The notes under the pieces: generated by a model
What the model saw: only the letters and a program-made list of their open reading frames with translations
Told to the model about the DNA's origin: nothing
Databases searched by the model: none
In this document: piece after piece, positions 1 through 8,500 of the stretch
Layout of the letters: each line of letters begins with the position of its first letter
How positions within the stretch are numbered: position 1 is the first letter of the stretch
Translations under genes and position numbers: made by a program
Virus record (IMG/VR): IMGVR_UViG_3300008116_000432
Location: 1 to 30,670 of that record
Source: a virus
DNA: 30,670 nucleotides
Reading direction: 5' to 3' (one strand)

Positions 1-2
1 TA

Positions 3-92
3 AAAAAGGACGGCGTGACATTGATAGCAACAAAATCTATTGAACCGATCGATAAAAATTCAAATATATTTATACCTCAGCACATTCATTGA
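3..92 (+). CDS. C-terminal tail of an upstream gene, truncated by the window
   Basis: An open frame enters from the left edge and ends at a TGA at 90-92, giving about 29 codons that end in ...FIPQHIH. The composition (GVTLIATKSIE) looks like ordinary protein. The two other frames close early: frame 1 begins with TAA and frame 2 stops at 41-43. The stop lies 11 bases before the ATG of the next gene, matching the tight packing of this phage. Product unknown; the frame choice rests on composition alone. Confidence 0.4.
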   Translation, partial: KKDGVTLIATKSIEPIDKNSNIFIPQHIH

Positions 93-103
93 TATATATT
101 GAT

Positions 104-577
104 ATGATACGACTTAAAAAACTACTGAAAGAAATAGGTGAAGCCTCCGGCGCTAAATACAAATGGAAACAAGAAATTTCCGGTGATTTGAATAAAATAG
201 GAGCAAAACAAGGTTATAGTTTTGTGACAGATAGCGGTTTGAATTATCGGGTTACCTTGAAAAATGATTTGAAATTCATAAAAGTTGATTTTGAAGCAGA
301 TGAATCATATAATGTTACAAATCGGGGAGAAATGTTTTCAGTAATGGCAACAATTGTGGATATTATAAAATCAGCACTCGAAGGTTTAAACACAGGTTCA
401 GATTCAGATGATTCCGATGTCTTAGGTATAAAATACTCACCTTATCAAAAAGGTGGTGACATGGGCGAAAAACGAAACAATTTATATATAGCGTACATAA
501 AAAAGGCTATTCCGAACATTGAAATCTATAAACGGCAACTTGCCGGCGTACGGTATACTTTTGCAAAATTCAAATAA
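104..577 (+). CDS. Conserved-looking phage protein of unknown function
   Basis: This encodes 157 residues if the ATG at 104 is used. A TTG five codons upstream (89) is in frame, but the ATG is preferred because it gives a typical start (MIRLKKLLKEIGEASG). The N-terminus is a short basic amphipathic helix followed by I-G-E-A, like other small proteins in this window. The middle holds an acidic linker (GSDSDDSD), and the C-terminal third (GEKRNNLYIAYIKKAIPN) is basic and helical. There is no Shine-Dalgarno sequence. No signal peptide or membrane segment is visible. I do not recognise a function; it sits before the replication genes. The L/I-x-E motif near residues 11-13 resembles a T4 prohead-protease site, but that is only a resemblance. 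Confidence 0.75.
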   Translation: MIRLKKLLKEIGEASGAKYKWKQEISGDLNKIGAKQGYSFVTDSGLNYRVTLKNDLKFIKVDFEADESYNVTNRGEMFSVMATIVDIIKSALEGLNTGSDSDDSDVLGIKYSPYQKGGDMGEKRNNLYIAYIKKAIPNIEIYKRQLAGVRYTFAKFK

Positions 578-592
578 GAAATCATGTCCACT

Positions 593-610
593 GATATTTA
601 TATATAAATA
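593..610 (+). promoter_or_regulatory. AT-rich palindrome with GATATTTAT motif upstream of the 621 gene
   Basis: Positions 595-610 form a perfect 16-base palindrome, TATTTATATATAAATA, overlapping a GATATTTAT motif (593-601). The same motif lies upstream of the genes at 11930 and 23785, and with one mismatch at 17099. The right half reads TATAAATA, the T4 late-promoter core. However, a transcript started from it would begin inside the AAAGGA ribosome site (612-617), so that reading is doubtful. A promoter or operator role is inferred. Confidence 0.35.
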
Positions 611-620
611 AAGGATAACA

Positions 621-923
621 ATGAGATTAACATCATTAAAAACACTTATTAAAGCAGATACAAAAAAAATGTTAACGGAAGATTGGGGAGGATCTGATGA
701 AGGTGTATTATTAAATTCAATGCATAAAGATTTACGTAACCCTAAAGATCCGCCCTCTATAATTGCTGTTTTTGATGCTTCTGAAACTGCAAACGATTTT
801 TATAGAGAAGAAGAATCAGATTATGACAGATATAGAGATAGTCATATTAAAGCATCTGCACATAAATATTATCAAAAATATTTTCCTGTTTTTTATAAAG
901 GTATGAAAGAACTTTTCTCTTAA
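621..923 (+). CDS. Small acidic phage protein of unknown function
   Basis: This encodes 100 residues. The start is well supported: AAAGGA at 612-617 with a 3-base gap to the ATG forms a short-spaced Shine-Dalgarno. The N-terminus (MRLTSLKTLIKADTKKMLTED) is an amphipathic basic helix ending in L-T-E at residues 18-20. The rest is charged, with an acidic Tyr-rich stretch (YREEESDYDRYRDSH) and a Lys/Tyr-rich C-terminus. No membrane segment, signal peptide or catalytic motif is visible. Arginine codons are mostly AGA, unlike the CGT/CGA preference of the core genes. The stop is directly followed by the ATG of the next gene. Function not recognised. Confidence 0.7.
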   Translation: MRLTSLKTLIKADTKKMLTEDWGGSDEGVLLNSMHKDLRNPKDPPSIIAVFDASETANDFYREEESDYDRYRDSHIKASAHKYYQKYFPVFYKGMKELFS

Positions 924-1370
924 ATGGCACATTGGATATATGAAGGGCAACCGGTAACAGAATTACCTGAAAATGTTTGCGGGTTTGTTTATGAAATTAA
1001 AAACCTGACAAATAATAAAAAGTATATCGGTAGAAAATACACACAATCTACTACACGGAAACCCTTGACTAAAAAACAAAAAGAATCAGGCCGTGTGAGG
1101 CGTGATGTTGTTAAAAAAGAATCGAATTGGAAAACCTACACTGGTTCAAACAAACAATTGAATGAAGATATAAAACTTTTGGGCAAAGAGAATTTCTATT
1201 TTGAAATACTTTATTTTGCAGAAACAAAAGGTCAGATAAATTATATCGAAGTGAATCTTCAACATAAAAAAGATGTTATTTTACGAGAAGATTACTATAA
1301 TGATGCAATCGGTTCAAAGGATTTTGTAGCGCTTCGTGGCAACGAAAGTTTAAAAAAACTTCTTCTATAA
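924..1370 (+). CDS. segE-like: GIY-YIG nuclease, SegE-like
   Basis: This encodes 148 residues. The GIY-YIG signature is visible as G20-F-V-Y23 followed by Y34-I-G36 and R37. The family's later acidic residue is probably E109 (NYIEVNLQ) and its Asn N126 (DYYND). GIY-YIG enzymes make single- or double-strand breaks in DNA. In T4-like phages the SegA-SegE group are free-standing homing endonucleases, and related stand-alone genes are common in cyanophages. The N-terminal opening (MAHWIYEGQPV..LPEN..GFVY) matches the layout I associate with the SegE group. The ATG directly abuts the preceding stop (TAAATG) and there is no Shine-Dalgarno, suggesting translational coupling. No separate DNA-recognition domain is obvious at this length, so it could instead be a repair or recombination nuclease. 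Confidence 0.75.
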   Translation: MAHWIYEGQPVTELPENVCGFVYEIKNLTNNKKYIGRKYTQSTTRKPLTKKQKESGRVRRDVVKKESNWKTYTGSNKQLNEDIKLLGKENFYFEILYFAETKGQINYIEVNLQHKKDVILREDYYNDAIGSKDFVALRGNESLKKLLL

Positions 1371-1408
1371 TTTGGAAATTCGAAATATTTTACGTATTTT
1401 TACAAAGT

Positions 1409-2338
1409 ATGGTTGTAGATTTAGTGAAACTATTAGAATCGGTTTTAGGTGCGTCTTCGCAAAAAAGCAAAGGCAATTACGCATTCCATTGTCCTTTTTG
1501 TAACCATGCAAAAAGAAAACTCGAAATACATCCTGAAACACAATACTGGAATTGTTGGGTTTGTGGTACAAAAGGTAAATCGATGTATACTTTGTTTAAG
1601 CGTGCAAATGCAAAGGAGCATCACTTTATACGTTTAGGTGAACTGTTACCTAAAATCAAACGTGTAATTACGGAAGATAAAGAACAGATACGACAAATCT
1701 GCAATTTACCGAAAGAGTACACGCCTTTATGGATACCGAACCGCAAAAATTTTTTATGGAATACATGTGTCGAATATCTTTCACGACGTGGTATAACGCT
1801 CTATGATATTCTAAAATATCGTATAGGGTATTGTACACAAGGTAAGTATGAAAATATGATAGTATTTCCTAACTACGATAAAAGTGGTCAACTTACATAT
1901 TTTACTACAAGGTCGTTTCTTAACACAAATAAGACAAAATTTGTAAACCCGCCGTTTTCAAGAAATGTTGTAGGTTTCGAAATGCAATTGAACTGGTCAC
2001 TGCCTTTAGTACTTGTCGAATCTGCATTAGATGCGATAACGGTTAAGCGTAATGCGAGTCCACTATACGGTACAACACTGTCGAAGTCACTTCGTTTGCA
2101 AATATTGGAAAATGGAGTTACCGATCTGTATATTGCATTAGATGACGATGCATTAATGAAGTCGATAAAAATAGCCGAGTATTTTATGGGATTCGGTGTA
2201 AATGTATATTTTGTGAATCTACCAAAAAATTCAGATCCAAATAGTTTGGGACATGAAAATATGTGGAACTTGATAGAGTCTACATCACCTCTATCCGAAC
2301 AGGTATTATTCGAATATAAAATACAAGAGTTATTATGA
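1409..2338 (+). CDS. 61: DNA primase (T4 gp61-like, CHC2 zinc finger plus TOPRIM)
   Basis: This encodes 309 residues. Residues 25-55 form a zinc-binding domain with C28-x2-C31 and C49-x2-C52 (CPFCNH, WNCWVCG). A TOPRIM-type catalytic region follows: E203 in LVESALDA and the acidic cluster L-D-D-D-A at 243-247, which would bind metal. This layout fits primases that make RNA primers for lagging-strand synthesis with the replicative helicase. T4 gp61 is of similar size (342 residues). The start at 1409 lacks a Shine-Dalgarno; an AAATATTTTA stretch about 25 bases upstream could be promoter-like. The stop overlaps the ATG of the next gene as ATGA, so the two are probably translationally coupled and belong to one DNA-metabolism unit. 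Confidence 0.85.
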   Translation: MVVDLVKLLESVLGASSQKSKGNYAFHCPFCNHAKRKLEIHPETQYWNCWVCGTKGKSMYTLFKRANAKEHHFIRLGELLPKIKRVITEDKEQIRQICNLPKEYTPLWIPNRKNFLWNTCVEYLSRRGITLYDILKYRIGYCTQGKYENMIVFPNYDKSGQLTYFTTRSFLNTNKTKFVNPPFSRNVVGFEMQLNWSLPLVLVESALDAITVKRNASPLYGTTLSKSLRLQILENGVTDLYIALDDDALMKSIKIAEYFMGFGVNVYFVNLPKNSDPNSLGHENMWNLIESTSPLSEQVLFEYKIQELL

Positions 2339-5300
2339 TTGATATATCAAAGATATTTCACGTTGCAGACATTCATATACGAAATTTGAAACGTCATGAT
2401 GAATATCGATCCGTTTTCAAACGTCTTTTTAAATACTTGAAACAGAATGCGGATTCGAAATCTGTTATTTTTTTAGGTGGAGATATTGTCCATTCGAAAA
2501 ACGATATGTCACCTGAACTTGTTGACATGGTGTCATCGTTCTTAACTGGTTGTGCCGATATCGCACCTACAATCGTAATTACCGGAAATCACGATGCGAA
2601 CTTGAATAACGATTCACGACTCGATACACTCACACCGATTATCAGTGCTTTGAATAACGATAACATATATTATTGGAAAGACACTGGAGTTTACAATTTC
2701 CGTGGAGTTGCATTTTCTGTATTTTCAGTATTCGGAAATCCTGAAAATTGGATAACTGCAAAAGATATCGAATCTGATTATAAAATAGCATTACATCATG
2801 GTGCTGTATCAAGCGCAGTAACCGATTTGAACTATAATATCGAAAACGAATTTGTTACACCTAAATTGTTTGACGGATTCGATTTAGTTCTATTAGGCGA
2901 TATTCACAAACGTCAATATTTAGATCCGAAAAAAACAATAGCATATCCTGGTTCACTTATTCAACAAAATCATGGTGAGGATGTCGATCATGGAATATTA
3001 GTTTGGGATGTGGCGACTAAAAAGTCTGAATATGTAAGAATTGAAAATACAATTGCATACGCAACCATTGAAATTTTAGATGGGAAAGTCACATCATCAA
3101 GAGAGTATATCGATGCACTGCCTAAAAATTTAAGACTACGTGTGCGTTATAAAAATACCGAGTATAAGGATATACAGAAAATTATTCAATTACTAAAGAC
3201 ACGTCACACTTTATTAGAAACGACTGTAATACGAGTTAACGATACCGAGTCGAACTTACAAGATCACCATACAGTATTAGGCGATGTACGTGATGTGGAA
3301 TATCAGAATACACTCATAACTCAGTATTTAGAGGCATTAGATTCTAAGAAGACAGTCAATATCGATTTGGTACGACATGTCAATCGTGTAATGAATTCGA
3401 AACTCGATAAGACCGCAGTTATTGTGCGTAATGTTGTTTGGAAACCTTTAGTGTTCGAATTCTCAAATATGTTTTCATATGGTGAAAATAACTCGATAGA
3501 TTTTTCAAACTATACCGGTGTACAAGGTTTGTTTGCTCCAAATGCTTCCGGTAAATCTACATTATTAGATGCGGTAACTTTTTGCCTATTCGATAAATGT
3601 TCGCGTACATACCGTGCAAAAGATGTGATGAATAACAATCGAAACAAATTTCAATGCAAATTAACATTCGAGTTGAATAATGAAATTTTTGTAATTGAAC
3701 GTTTCGGCGAACGTCATAAGCGAACTGGAAATGTACGTGTCGATGTCAATTTCGGTAAAATGGTAAATGGCGAATATCAAAGTTTGAACGATATTGATAG
3801 AGATTCGACTAATAAAATAATAAGAGGATACATCGGTTCATATGACGATTTTCTTTTGACTGCACTATCGACACAAAACGACAATAAAAATTTCATATTC
3901 AAAACACAAAGAGAACGTAAAGATTTATTGAATTCGTTTTTGGATATATCGATATTCGACGAATTGTATTTGGTAACTCGAAATGAAATTAAGGGTAAAC
4001 AAGTACTAATTAAAAATTTGGAATCGGATGTACTGCAAGACCATTATACAACTCTACCATCTCAGATAAATGAAATACATGAGAAATTTATAGAGACATC
4101 GGGTTCCTATACACATGAAGAAACTGTACTAAAAACTAAAGAAAGTGAACTTAATTCACTGAGAATACAGATACAAAATGTCGATGAAATTATCGATATT
4201 GATGCAGTTACAAAATCGATAGATGAAAACATTACGACTCGTGAACGGCTGAAACAAACGATATCCGAATACACTGACGAAATAAAAACATGTAAATCAG
4301 ATCTCGTAAAACTACAAGATTCATTTTCGAAATTGGATTTAGAAAAAATTGAATCCGACAAAACTCGTTTGCAAGAAATCGCAAATTCTTTACAGAAACG
4401 TAAAGAACAGTATGCAAGAGTATCTGCTAATTTGAAACACTATCAAGAACAAATTTCACATTTAGACTCGCATGAATACGATCCGAATTGTAAATATTGC
4501 GTCAATAATCCATTTGTACAAAAAGCAAGTGAAGCGAAAGATAAACTACCAGAAACTATAGAAAAACACGAATCACTTAAATCGGAAATACAAAGTCTGA
4601 CACGGGAACATGATGAACTGAAGCCGTTGGTTCAACAATCGGAATCTTCATATAACCAATTGCGAAACGATATCGGTTCACTTGAATCTAAAATTGTAAA
4701 TTACGAAAATTTGAATTCGAACAATCGTGAACTATCGAAAACTATCGATGATAAAATAAAGCATCTAAAACAACAAGAGAAAAAATACCATAAACAAGAA
4801 TCGATTCAATTGAACAATAAACTGTTATTGGAAAAAATTGCTGAATTAGAAATCGAATATAACTCGAACAAAACTATACAGAAAAAATACCACAATGATA
4901 TGATGACATATAGTAATAAACTGTCGTCACTACAAACTACATTCGATATTTGGAAAACTAAACAGATGCAGTTAAACGATCTATACGATGAGATTTCCGT
5001 ATACGAATCGTATTTAGAATCGATCGCAAAAAATGGTGTACCGTACATGCTTCTAAAAAAGATACTGCCAGTGATCGAAGACGAGGTGAATTCAATACTG
5101 AATCAAATAGTCGAGTTTTACGTTACACTTGAGGCCGATGATAAAAATATAAATTGCTATATACACTATAATGATGAAATGAATTGGCCTGTTGAACTCG
5201 CATCGGGTATGGAACGTTTTATGATTTCTGTAGCAATGCGTGCTGCACTTATAAATGTATCGAGTTTACCAAGGCCAAATTTTATCGCAATCGATGAAGG

Positions 5301-5478
5301 TTTCGGCGTATTAGATTCCGATAAGATATCTTCAGTCGGTTTACTTTTCGATTTTCTGAAAACGCAATTCGATTTTATTTTATGTATTAGTCACTTAGAT
5401 GCTATGAAAGATCTTGCAGATAGTCTAATTCATATAAATAAAAACACAAAAGGTTTTTCCGAAATAAAGGCTGCTTGA
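2335..5478 (+). CDS. 47-46: Fused Mre11-Rad50 recombination nuclease (gp47-gp46 in one chain)
   Basis: This is one uninterrupted 1047-residue chain. Residues 1 to about 330 are a metallophosphoesterase nuclease with its metal motifs in order: D12-x-H14, G-G-D50, G-N-H86-D87, H154-H155-G and G-D189-I-H191. From about residue 362 an SMC/Rad50 ATPase begins: Walker A at 401-409 (APNASGKST), long coiled coils, a zinc-hook C719-x2-C722 (CKYC), the ABC signature at 956-961 (ASGMER), and Walker B 983-988 (FIAIDE). In T4, gp47 and gp46 are separate proteins that together resect DNA ends for recombination-dependent replication and degrade host DNA. Here both halves have intact motifs, so the fusion should be active. 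The order nuclease then ATPase follows the T4 gene order. The start overlaps the primase stop (ATGA). Confidence 0.9.
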   Translation: MIDISKIFHVADIHIRNLKRHDEYRSVFKRLFKYLKQNADSKSVIFLGGDIVHSKNDMSPELVDMVSSFLTGCADIAPTIVITGNHDANLNNDSRLDTLTPIISALNNDNIYYWKDTGVYNFRGVAFSVFSVFGNPENWITAKDIESDYKIALHHGAVSSAVTDLNYNIENEFVTPKLFDGFDLVLLGDIHKRQYLDPKKTIAYPGSLIQQNHGEDVDHGILVWDVATKKSEYVRIENTIAYATIEILDGKVTSSREYIDALPKNLRLRVRYKNTEYKDIQKIIQLLKTRHTLLETTVIRVNDTESNLQDHHTVLGDVRDVEYQNTLITQYLEALDSKKTVNIDLVRHVNRVMNSKLDKTAVIVRNVVWKPLVFEFSNMFSYGENNSIDFSNYTGVQGLFAPNASGKSTLLDAVTFCLFDKCSRTYRAKDVMNNNRNKFQCKLTFELNNEIFVIERFGERHKRTGNVRVDVNFGKMVNGEYQSLNDIDRDSTNKIIRGYIGSYDDFLLTALSTQNDNKNFIFKTQRERKDLLNSFLDISIFDELYLVTRNEIKGKQVLIKNLESDVLQDHYTTLPSQINEIHEKFIETSGSYTHEETVLKTKESELNSLRIQIQNVDEIIDIDAVTKSIDENITTRERLKQTISEYTDEIKTCKSDLVKLQDSFSKLDLEKIESDKTRLQEIANSLQKRKEQYARVSANLKHYQEQISHLDSHEYDPNCKYCVNNPFVQKASEAKDKLPETIEKHESLKSEIQSLTREHDELKPLVQQSESSYNQLRNDIGSLESKIVNYENLNSNNRELSKTIDDKIKHLKQQEKKYHKQESIQLNNKLLLEKIAELEIEYNSNKTIQKKYHNDMMTYSNKLSSLQTTFDIWKTKQMQLNDLYDEISVYESYLESIAKNGVPYMLLKKILPVIEDEVNSILNQIVEFYVTLEADDKNINCYIHYNDEMNWPVELASGMERFMISVAMRAALINVSSLPRPNFIAIDEGFGVLDSDKISSVGLLFDFLKTQFDFILCISHLDAMKDLADSLIHINKNTKGFSEIKAA

Positions 5479-5503
5479 TAATTATGATAAAGGTCTGTTA
5501 TTA

Positions 5504-8500
5504 ATGCTCAAGAGTAAAAGATTTGCTACCGGTTTAGACAAAGTTTATAATCAAATCCCTATACAGGACACATCTTTATTATCGACTGATTATTTCCGAT
5601 TATTCGATATACCAGAACGTCTGTATTTAGGAAAAAACGCATTCCGTATACGTGCAAATTCGAATACACTTGTTAAGTCATCACTTATCTATATCGATAT
5701 AATAGATGCTGCAGGTAAAACAGTATTCCATGAAGTTGTCAATTTTATTGGAGAAGACGACGCACGATTGATCGTTGCACATATATACGAAACAACTACA
5801 CCTGGTGAAGCGACAATATACATCGCTGGTAGGGCATCGGTCGATGTTAGAAATGGAAATGAACTCGCATATAGTAGAGATGCCAGTAGTTCAGATTTTA
5901 TCGATAATCCGAATCTTATATGGTCAAAACGTATAATCATAATTCCGAATATACAAAATAGTACCGAATTAATTTTCGCTTCGCCGCCCATAGTTAGAGC
6001 GACTGAGAGACGTGAGAGATATTACGCCTTCGACACCGATCCTCGTGACCGTAGAAAGGTAGTCACTGGTTCATTTAAACTTTCTACAACCTCACCCGGT
6101 GTTGAATACAAATATAGTGATACACTAAAAGGTGCAGTTCGAGTAAGTGAGATCGATGAAAATATAATTTACGATCCGAAAGTTGGTCCGAACTATTTCG
6201 AATCGAGTCAGGATCTAATTTCACCGTTTAAAGACATTAGTGTTATCTATGATGCAGGTGGTAGTTTCGATGAACAATATGTCGGAGGTACTCTTGTCGT
6301 AAAAGGTTTGACAAATCAATTAGGTTTAGACAAACAGACCATAGTTTCATTAGGTGGTACTGTACCGGCATATAGTTGCAGCGTACTCGAAGTGATGGAT
6401 GCGAAAACTGCAAAAGTATATCCTCCATTCCGATTCGATTATGTAAGAGACGGTCAAACGAACTCTGTAAAAAAGTTTTTCGATATACAAAATGTGACTG
6501 CAAGTTATTATTCAACAGAAGACGCACAGTTGTCGCAAGTTGCAAGTGAATCTTTTGTACAATTAGATTTTTTCAATTTACAACCTATTGCAGGTGATGC
6601 GGACAAAGTTCGTATAAGTTATAAACCGTTCGGGTCATTCGGCGAATTCCGTGACATTGGTGAATATAAAATAAAAACGCAGGATTTCTTAGTATCAGAG
6701 CAAATCGACCGAACTAAAATCGAGTTTGTTGAAAAATCGGTCGGTAAGTTTAAAACAGCAGCTGAATTCACGCAATACTGGCAATATGTAAACGGCTCTA
6801 AAAAAATAACGCCTGTAAACTCTGTGATATTTAATAATCAGGGTACTGCGTTGTCTGCATCATATACAAGTTCTATAGTTACCGATTATGATTATTATGT
6901 GCGACCTTACCTATCGATTAATGCAGTTGAAAATACTGAATTCAAATTGACCGTGACAACAAACGGCGCAGAATCTCTGAATTCGAATACCCCACAAATC
7001 GATATTTTTATATCAGGTTCAGATGTTGTTACAAATATACTGAATCTCAAAAATGTTAGAGAACCGATAAAGGCGCCTCTATTAGGATCGTATTTAGCAT
7101 CAGTATCAGAAATCAGTACACCAGAATCGAAAAAGTTCGAATTCTATTTTAGAGTAGGGTCGACCCGTGCTATACGTCCTGTATTCGCATTTAGAGATTG
7201 CGATATTGTCAATATAAAAAATATAACAGTTCAACCTCGTAATGAAAGAGGATATTCACCTAATCAGGCACGACTGATATTACCGTTATCGTCATTTGAA
7301 ACAAATACCGAACTTGTTTTGAATATCGACTATTATACAGAGAACGGTATAAAATCAAGAATATTCACTCAATTATATGGTGTATATTTTCAAGGATTTG
7401 GTATACGTAGAGATCTTCTATCAGAAAATGATGTAATACAATCAATCTCAGGAAGTAGTTCAGATACAAAAACACGATTTCTAATATTATCAGGGAGTTA
7501 TAATAATTTAAAACAAGATTTTGAAATATTCACAGGGTCAGTAAACATACAAGGTGTACAAGGCCCTCAAGGCACAATTGGTTCACAAGGCACTACTGGA
7601 ACACAAGGCACAATTGGTTCACAAGGTACAACCGGTACACAAGGTACAACCGGTACACAAGGTGTACAAGGTCGACAAGGTACAATCGGTACACAAGGCA
7701 CAATTGGTTCACAAGGCATAATTGGTACACAAGGTGTACAAGGTCGACAAGGCACTACTGGAACTCAAGGCACAACCGGTACTCAAGGTACAACCGGTAC
7801 ACAAGGTGTACAAGGTCGACAAGGTACAATCGGTACACAAGGTACAATTGGTTCACAAGGCACTTCTGGTACAAATGGTACTACTGGAACTCAAGGCACA
7901 ATTGGTTCACAAGGCACTTCTGGTACAAATGGAACAACCGGTACACAAGGTACAATTGGTACACAAGGTACACAAGGTACTCAGGGTCATCAAGGCACAA
8001 CCGGTACACAAGGCACCGTAGGTTCTCAAGGCACCTCTGGTACAAATGGAACAACCGGTACACAAGGCACAATTGGTACCCAAGGTACACAAGGTACACA
8101 AGGTCATCAAGGCACTATAGGTACACAAGGCACTGTAGGTTCTCAAGGCGCCTCTGGTACAAATGGTACAACAGGCAGTCAGGGTACACAAGGTACACAA
8201 GGTCATCAAGGTACAATTGGTTCACAAGGCACTACTGGAACTCAAGGTACAATCGGTACACAAGGTGTACAAGGTCGACAAGGTGCAACTGGAACTCAAG
8301 GTACAGTAGGCGAAACTGGAGCCGCAGGCACAACCGGTACACAAGGAACGATTGGTAGTCAAGGCGTTATAGGTACACAAGGTACACAAGGTACACAAGG
8401 CCATCAAGGAACAATTGGTTCACAAGGAACTAAAGGTGATACCGGGTCTCAAGGCACTCAGGGTACACAAGGTCGGCAAGGTACTACTGGAACACAAGGT

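Noticed and set aside
603-610. TATAAATA as a T4 late promoter for the 621 gene
   Set aside because: A start about seven bases on would lie inside the Shine-Dalgarno and leave no ribosome site on the transcript; recorded only as part of a palindrome.
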